Of a DNA stretch of 20,296 bases, positions 16,156 through 20,296 are shown one piece after another. The translations under genes were made by a program, and so were the position numbers. The stretch spans positions 1 through 20,296 of the forward strand of contig CAZBWN010000022.1 of assembly GCA_964495905.1 (NCBI GenBank), written 5' to 3'. The notes beneath the pieces were generated by a model that was given only the letters and a program-made list of their open reading frames with translations, was not told where the DNA came from and made no database searches. Within the stretch, counting starts at the first letter, position 1; the number at the start of each line of letters is the position of its first letter. Source of the DNA: CAJBLF01 sp964495905 (lineage in GTDB: Bacteria; Patescibacteriota; Gracilibacteria; Absconditabacterales; Absconditicoccaceae).

Positions 16156-16194
16156 CATACTTTTGGCACTCCAAAAGTATGTCTCCGAAGGAAA
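16156..16194. repeat. Perfect 11-bp hairpin plus 23-bp dispersed repeat (copy 2)
   Basis: CATACTTTTGG (16156-16166) is perfectly inverted in CCAAAAGTATG (16171-16181) with loop CACT. The right arm and the following bases (16172-16194) are the exact 23-mer also found at 5204-5226. It follows element A by 12 bases. Confidence 0.75.
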
Positions 16195-16208
16195 TTTTAG
16201 AAAAAAAT

Positions 16209-16246
16209 CCTCCCCCCGGACCGCCGGGGGGGGCAGGCCGGGGGGT
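16209..16246 (-). repeat. G/C-only palindrome downstream of typA
   Basis: CCCCCCGG (16212-16219) pairs with CCGGGGGG (16224-16231), followed by CAGGCCGGGGGG. The position just past the typA stop (minus strand) would allow a terminator-like or REP-like role. There is no clean U-run right after the stem on the minus strand, although an A/T stretch lies close by. Confidence 0.6.
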
Positions 16247-16270
16247 AATTTTTCTATATAAACAATCTTT

Positions 16271-18082
16271 CTACATCTTCATACCATTCTTCTTCCTATC
16301 TGAATCCGTAAGGAATACTTTTCTCAATCTGATATTTTTTGGAGTGATCTCTACATATTCATCAGTGCTGATATATGCAAGTGAATCCTCTAACGTCAAA
16401 GGGATGATAGGTTCCAATCTCATTGATTCATCATTTCAGCTTTCTCTTACATTTGTCTGCTGCTTATTCTTTGTAAGGTTCACCGTCATATCACCTGGCT
16501 TAGCGCTTTCACCTACGATCATACCTTCGTACATGGCTGCTTGAGGCAAGATGAAAATCTTTCCTCTTTCCTGTAACTTCCAGATACTATATTTCATGCA
16601 TTTACCGTTTTCTTGACTGATCATAGATCCAGTAGTTCTCTTTGGAATTTCTCCTCTATATTCTCCGTAATGAGAAAATGAGCTATACATGATACCCTCT
16701 CCCCTCGTCACCAATACGAATGCAGATCTGAATCAGAGTAATCCTCTTGTAGGTACTTCAAATTCTAAGGTACAGATTCCATTTACGGTATTCATATTCA
16801 CCATCTGTCATTTCTTTTTGGCCATCATATCTATGATAGTACCAGATAATTTTTCATCGACATTGACAATCACACTTTCTATCGGTTCCATTTTTTTACC
16901 ATCTACTTGTTTGAAGATTACTTGCGGAGCAGATACTTGAAGTTCAAATCCTTCTCTTCTCATAGTCTCGATCAACACAGACAAGTGGAGTTCTCCTCTA
17001 CCAGAAACTGCGAATCTATTTCCTCATTTATCGAAATTGATTTCTAATCCCACATTAGTCTGCAATTCTTTAGCAAGTCTTTCTTGGATATTTTTTGAGG
17101 TGACTAACTTTCCTTCTTTACCGGCAAATGGCGAATCATTAACGAGGAAATCCATAGTCAATGTCGGTGCATCCACTTTGATAGGTGGGAAAGGTTCACA
17201 TCATTCAACTCCTATAGTTTCTCCTACATAGATATTCGGGATACCAGCGATAGTAACGATATCACCGCAAAGTGCAGTTTGAGTCTCTACTTTAGAGATT
17301 CCAAGCGTTGTAAATATTTTAGTGATTTTTCCTTTTCTTTTGACTCAGTCATTACCGAAGACAACAACTTCTTGAGCTTGCTTGACCGTTCATTCATATA
17401 CTCTTCCGATACCAAGCCTTCCGATGAAGTCATCATATCCGAGATTAGCAATCTGCATACGGAATGGTTTATCAGTATAATCTGGTGCAGGTGCAACCGC
17501 TTTTTCTATAAGATCAAAAATAGGGAAAATATTTCCATGTTCTTTCGCTTCAGCAAAATCCTTGAGATCATCAAATGCATATCAGCCTTTAGCGCTGCAA
17601 TAGATGATGGGAAAATCTGCTTGTTTATCTGTAGCTCCAAGTGCGAAAAAGAGATCAAACAATTGATTGATCACCCAAACCGGTCTTGCGGTATCTTTAT
17701 CGATTTTATTGATGACTACGATAGGATTGAGTCCGAGTTCCAAAGACTTCTTAAGTACGAATTTTGTCTGTGGCATCGGTCCTTCGTATGCATCAACCAA
17801 GAGCAATACGCTATCAACCATCTTCAAGACTCTCTCTACTTCGCTTCCAAAATCAGCATGTCAAGGAGTATCGATGATATTGATAACATCTCCTTTGTAA
17901 TTCACAGATGTATTTTTGGAATAGATAGTGATTCCTCTTTCTCTTTCCTGGTCATTGCTGTCCATGATAAGATTCTGATCTTCAGCCATTTTCATCGTTC
18001 CAGACTGAGTCAATAGTTGGTCGACTAAGCTCGTCTTTCCATGATCTACATGGGCGATGATGGCAACATTTCTGATCTTCAT
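16271..18082 (-). CDS. typA: Translational GTPase TypA/BipA
   Basis: 603 residues, normal for TypA, a ribosome-associated GTPase linked to 50S assembly and stress or cold adaptation. G-domain motifs: IAHVDHGKTSLVDQLL (P-loop, about 9-24), ERERGITIYSKN (switch I), DTPGHADFGSEVER (G3; the Gly is TGA at 17861-17863), NKIDKDTARP (G4) and the CSAKG-type G5. The TypA-specific C-terminal half includes TRGEGIMYSSFSHY and GKIFILPQAAMYEGMIVGE, and it ends ISTDEYVEITPKNIRLRKVFL...KKNGMKM. Several TGAs make the gene look like a pseudogene under the standard code. ATG at 18082 matches the family start; no clear ribosome binding site. The leader has a TGCTTTTTTAAGCA hairpin and a direct repeat of AAGGCTTT, which could matter for expression. 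Confidence 0.97.
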
Positions 18083-18197
18083 AGGTATATGGTATAACTA
18101 AAAAAAAGCCTTTTGACAAAGCCTTGCTTAAAAAAGCATATCTCGATTGCTTATATGTATACGTTTTTCCTAGCAGATTACAACTGTTGTTAAGAGA

Positions 18198-18225
18198 TTG
18201 ACTTTTATTACAATATAAATATAAT
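18198..18225 (+). promoter_or_regulatory. Sigma-70 promoter for the 115-residue membrane protein
   Basis: TTGACT (18198-18203) and a consensus TATAAT (18220-18225) are 16 bases apart, 38 bases before the start codon at 18263. This is one of the best promoter matches in the window. Confidence 0.72.
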
Positions 18226-18262
18226 ATCAAAAACAAAATAAACCAATTTAAAAAAAAGCTTT

Positions 18263-18610
18263 ATGAAAAACAAAATCAGAAATCATTTTATCTTAGCGAT
18301 AGTCCTTTGGATTATCTCTATCGGATTTTTAGCTGCTTTAGTGCTAGCTATAACAAAAAAAACCGATAATCTCGGAGATTGTATTGGCTATTCAATATTT
18401 TATTTGATCTTTGCCTGCACTTCTATAGCCTGTTTTATAGAAACTGGAGCTGGTATTGGCATAAAAAGACTTGCCGAAGAATGCATTCGCAGAAAAGGCA
18501 TGTTTTCACTTAATGGAAATGCAACCTATACAAAAGAGCATGTATTGGCCATCCATATCCAAACCAAAGGACATGAAATTGTAGAAGTGAGTTTGGAAAA
18601 AATAGAATAA
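18263..18610 (+). CDS. Small hypothetical membrane protein
   Basis: 115 residues with no TGA or CGA. Two hydrophobic helices (about residues 9-30 and 42-66) are followed by a soluble tail (IKRLAEECIRRKGMFSLNGNATYTKEHVLAIHIQTKGHEIVEVSLEKIE) rich in short strands. Two helices plus a small strand domain recall the layout of the PH-like protein at 3552-4013, but I see no sequence match. It is flanked by a good promoter and a good terminator, so it is a monocistronic unit between two minus-strand genes. Function unknown. Confidence 0.8.
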   Translation: MKNKIRNHFILAIVLWIISIGFLAALVLAITKKTDNLGDCIGYSIFYLIFACTSIACFIETGAGIGIKRLAEECIRRKGMFSLNGNATYTKEHVLAIHIQTKGHEIVEVSLEKIE

Positions 18611-18626
18611 AAGAAAATTAATGTTT

Positions 18627-18653
18627 ACCTCATGTTTTCATGAGGTTTTTTTT
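18627..18653. terminator. Rho-independent terminator between convergent genes
   Basis: ACCTCATG (18627-18634) is perfectly inverted in CATGAGGT (18639-18646) around TTTT, followed by a T-run. It ends the plus-strand gene at 18610 and lies 13 bases beyond the stop of the minus-strand sortase, which it may also serve. Confidence 0.92.
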
Positions 18654-18665
18654 ATAAAAAATATT

Positions 18666-19496
18666 TTAACTGGTAATCAACTTAGCTACAACCATGATCC
18701 TCTTCTTATCTGTACCAAGGGGATAACATCACATCAAAGTGATATAACTACCGCCTGCATTTTGATACGTCATATACTGAGCATTTACTTGTTTTGGAGG
18801 AACCACAAAGATATCAATGACTTTATATTCAAACAATTTTCCTTGTCGTAAAATCTGGATCAGAGTATTATCTTTGAGTTTAGCGATATCTTTGAAAATA
18901 GTTCCATAAGGATTAGTTTTCCATACTACATAACTGGTATGCCCAAATAATAAGGTGTTTCACTCTTCTCCAGGAGCAGGTGTTGTAGGATATTTTACGA
19001 CTCACTCATCAAGTTCTTTATCAAAGTCTGCCTTTGCAAAATCCGTAGGTGCCATATTTTCATTAGTGATAATAGGTACATCAAGTCCTAGCGATGGAAT
19101 GACAATCCTATCTACAGGAGGAACGGTATTAAAAGTGAAATTATAATCCATCAGATGAGATTGAAGCGTCTCCTCTGTTGACGGAGTTAAGGTATTTGCA
19201 TCAGCATTCTGTTGATAGCTTTTGAGCAATCATTGGATCTCTACATCATTTTTTTGTGCAACATCTACAATAGAAGCGATATTATTATCTGCAGAAACGA
19301 TAGACGAACTGATAGGCGCTACCGGATGCACTTCACCTTCAAACAACCCGATGAAATTAGCCGCGAACAAGTTAAAGTTAGTGAATACCAGAATAATCAC
19401 AAACACAGCACCAAAAAAAATCGCAAAAGTCCTGATCTCCTGGAAGAAAGAACGTTTTTGTGGCTGTTCAACATAATGTTCGTGCAATCAATACAT
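18666..19496 (-). CDS. Sortase (class D/E-like cysteine transpeptidase)
   Basis: 276 residues when TGA is read as Gly; the ATG at 19496 is upstream of a TTG that a standard-code caller would pick. After a short cytosolic head, one membrane helix (about residues 16-40, AIFFGAVFVIILVFTNFNLF) anchors an extracytoplasmic domain. A Thr/Ser/Asn-rich linker leads to the sortase fold: RIVIPSLGLDVPIITN, GNTLLFGHTSYVVW (catalytic His in GHT), and SYITLMGCYPLGTDKKRIMVVAKL, which carries the catalytic Cys (normally TLxTCxP) and Arg. The Gly just before the Cys is a TGA codon. Sortases link proteins with an LPxTG-like signal to the surface or to each other as pili; no substrate gene is in the window. In CPR cells it may help build attachment structures. 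Confidence 0.93.
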
Positions 19497-19532
19497 ACAG
19501 ACGAATAATGATAAATTTCAAATTACATAACA

Positions 19533-19561
19533 ATTATACCCGTAAATCTCCAGAACACCAA
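19533..19561 (-). promoter_or_regulatory. Candidate promoter of the sortase gene
   Basis: On the minus strand a consensus TATAAT (plus-strand 19533-19538) lies 17 bases downstream of TTGGTG (19556-19561) and 36 bases before the ATG. The -10 box is perfect; the -35 box is poor. Confidence 0.45.
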
Positions 19562-19590
19562 AAAAACCGGATATCTCTTGCCAATACACC

Positions 19591-19618
19591 TTGACTTTAA
19601 AAAGTTAATATATATAAA
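19591..19618 (+). promoter_or_regulatory. Sigma-70 promoter of the gene at 19645
   Basis: TTGACT (19591-19596) and TATAAA (19613-19618) are spaced 16 bases apart, 27 bases before the start codon. The -35 box is the same as in the promoter at 18198. Confidence 0.65.
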
Positions 19619-19644
19619 ACATTAAACCAAAAAACAAAAACACC

Positions 19645-20010
19645 ATGAATTTAGCAGACTTACAAAACAAAGACCTAAAAGGTTGGACACTAACAGATGT
19701 TCATTACATGTTATTAAAAGATAATAGTGATGCACTAATAGAAAAAGACACGAAACATGTTGCTATAACAACAGACAGAGAAAATTTAAGAAAAATTTGG
19801 GAGAGTTCTTGGCCAAGAAGAGAAATAACAGTGATAGCATCAAAAGCTCTTGTCAATAAAAATGAATCAACAGTAGTGATGTTAGATGGAAAGATAGATT
19901 CGGAAAATATCTTTCTGATTACGGATAAGAACCTAAAAGAAGATATAAAAAATCAAATTTTCGGATACCGTGAAGAATCTAGGATACTAGAAACAACATT
20001 TCCGGAATAG
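19645..20010 (+). CDS. Hypothetical cytosolic protein
   Basis: 121 residues, no TGA. It has no signal or membrane segment. It starts MNLADLQNKDLKGWTLTDVHYML, suggesting a short helix. Mixed strands and helices follow (KHVAITTDRENLRKIWESSW, then REITVIASKALVNKNESTVVMLDG and IFLITDKNLKEDIKNQIFGY). The pattern is a compact alpha/beta protein. I do not recognise a family. It has its own promoter and terminator, so it is probably expressed alone. Confidence 0.75.
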   Translation: MNLADLQNKDLKGWTLTDVHYMLLKDNSDALIEKDTKHVAITTDRENLRKIWESSWPRREITVIASKALVNKNESTVVMLDGKIDSENIFLITDKNLKEDIKNQIFGYREESRILETTFPE

Positions 20011-20030
20011 CACCTCAAAAAAACCTATAG

Positions 20031-20058
20031 CAAGCCCGTATCGAGGCTTGTTTTTTTT
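20031..20058 (+). terminator. Rho-independent terminator
   Basis: CAAGCC (20031-20036) pairs with GGCTTG (20045-20050) and is followed by eight or more T. It lies 20 bases after the stop at 20010. Confidence 0.88.
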
Positions 20059-20115
20059 ATAAATATTTTAGACTCACCAGACTTATTAGTCCCCAGAAAT
20101 TGTTGTTTTTTTTAG

Positions 20116-20230
20116 GGCACCATTACCCAATCAGCGTGAAATGTAGGTCGAGCCGAAAACCACCAGCAACGTCTGGGGGAATTATCCCAATATGATCAAA
20201 GTAAATCCGTGATACTGCCCTAATGGTGCC
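20116..20230. ncRNA. Inverted-repeat-bounded element B: candidate structured RNA or small mobile element
   Basis: GGCACCATTA (20116-20125) pairs perfectly with TAATGGTGCC (20221-20230). The 95 inner bases include AGGTCGAGCCGAAAACCA, where GGT/ACC form a small stem presenting GAGCCGAAA, and TGGGGGAATTATCCC, a second small stem. A T-run follows the closing stem on the plus strand (20236-20242) and another precedes it, so it could end as an intrinsic terminator. It shares motifs and layout with element A. No protein is convincing on either strand. Confidence 0.5.
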
Positions 20231-20243
20231 GAGGGTTTTTTTG

Positions 20244-20276
20244 GTTACTTTTTTCACCTGGAAGGAAAAAAGTAAC
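20244..20276. repeat. Perfect 11-bp hairpin following element B
   Basis: GTTACTTTTTT (20244-20254) is perfectly inverted in AAAAAAGTAAC (20266-20276) around an 11-base loop. It follows element B by 13 bases, just as the hairpin at 16156 follows element A by 12. The rest of the window (20277-20296) is GC-rich and cut by the edge. Confidence 0.75.
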
Positions 20277-20296
20277 GCCCAGCCGGCAAGGCGATA

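Noticed and set aside
15958..16200. Overlapping ORFs of 64-66 codons on both strands across element A
   Set aside because: They overlap each other antisense, run through the inverted repeats and show no recognisable domain. The DNA structure explains the region better.
17279..18016. 245-codon plus-strand ORF
   Set aside because: It is antisense to the conserved GTPase domain of TypA and rich in Ser/Cys/Phe, the usual signature of a shadow frame.
1..20296. tRNA genes, including a suppressor-type tRNA-Gly(UCA)
   Set aside because: I searched by eye for GGTTCRANYCC-type T-arms with a matching acceptor stem and found none. A covariance scan would be decisive.

Overview
Organism. The window fits Candidatus Absconditabacterales (SR1; Gracilibacteria-related Patescibacteria/CPR). 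Translated with the standard code, most genes break up. In-frame UGA falls again and again on conserved glycines: the DTPGH of TypA, the LDLACGTG of a methyltransferase, the residue before the catalytic Cys of a sortase, and the C-terminal GGKTNP of GatB. In-frame CGA and CGG fall on invariant tryptophans of IleRS, ProRS, GatB, a CcdA-like protein, a GNAT protein and a SET protein. The clearest spot is IleRS residues 75-77, where CGA-UGA-CGG reads Trp-Gly-Trp and restores the family motif WGWDCHGLPVE. This is NCBI table 37 (UGA=Gly, CGA/CGG=Trp; UAA/UAG stops). CGU, CGC, AGA and AGG still fit arginine. All coordinates and residues below use table 37. The DNA is AT-rich, and clear Shine-Dalgarno sites are few.

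Layout. 1-5068, plus strand: gatB; an archaeal-ThrRS-editing-domain/methyltransferase fusion; a polytopic membrane protein; a PH-like membrane protein; a GNAT acetyltransferase; a SET-domain protein. 5284-8959, minus strand: thioredoxin-CcdA/DsbD-like protein, lipoprotein, four-helix membrane protein, thyA. 9282-15944, plus strand: ileS, a small membrane protein, proS, a small unknown protein. 16271-18082, minus: typA (bipA). 18263-18610, plus: small membrane protein. 18666-19496, minus: sortase. 19645-20010, plus: unknown protein. Several intergenic gaps hold palindromic repeats with a TTGGGGTG-type tail. Two gaps (about 15998-16181 and 20116-20276) hold inverted-repeat-bounded elements of matching architecture and unknown nature.

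How the genes relate. Translation dominates: gatB (Gln/Asn-tRNA transamidation), ileS, proS, typA, and a possible tRNA-proofreading fusion. The most striking locus is ileS. It is one 1373-codon reading frame in which the IleRS core is interrupted by three complete phosphohydrolase domains: a Nudix domain in the CP1 editing region, a phosphoglycerate-mutase-like histidine phosphatase before the CWFESGSMP region, and a SixA-like histidine phosphatase at the junction to the anticodon-binding domain. All three keep their catalytic motifs. The same protein lacks the usual C-terminal extension of long (type II) IleRS. I know of no described precedent for this arrangement. Envelope functions (sortase, CcdA-like thiol protein, lipoprotein) make up most of the rest.
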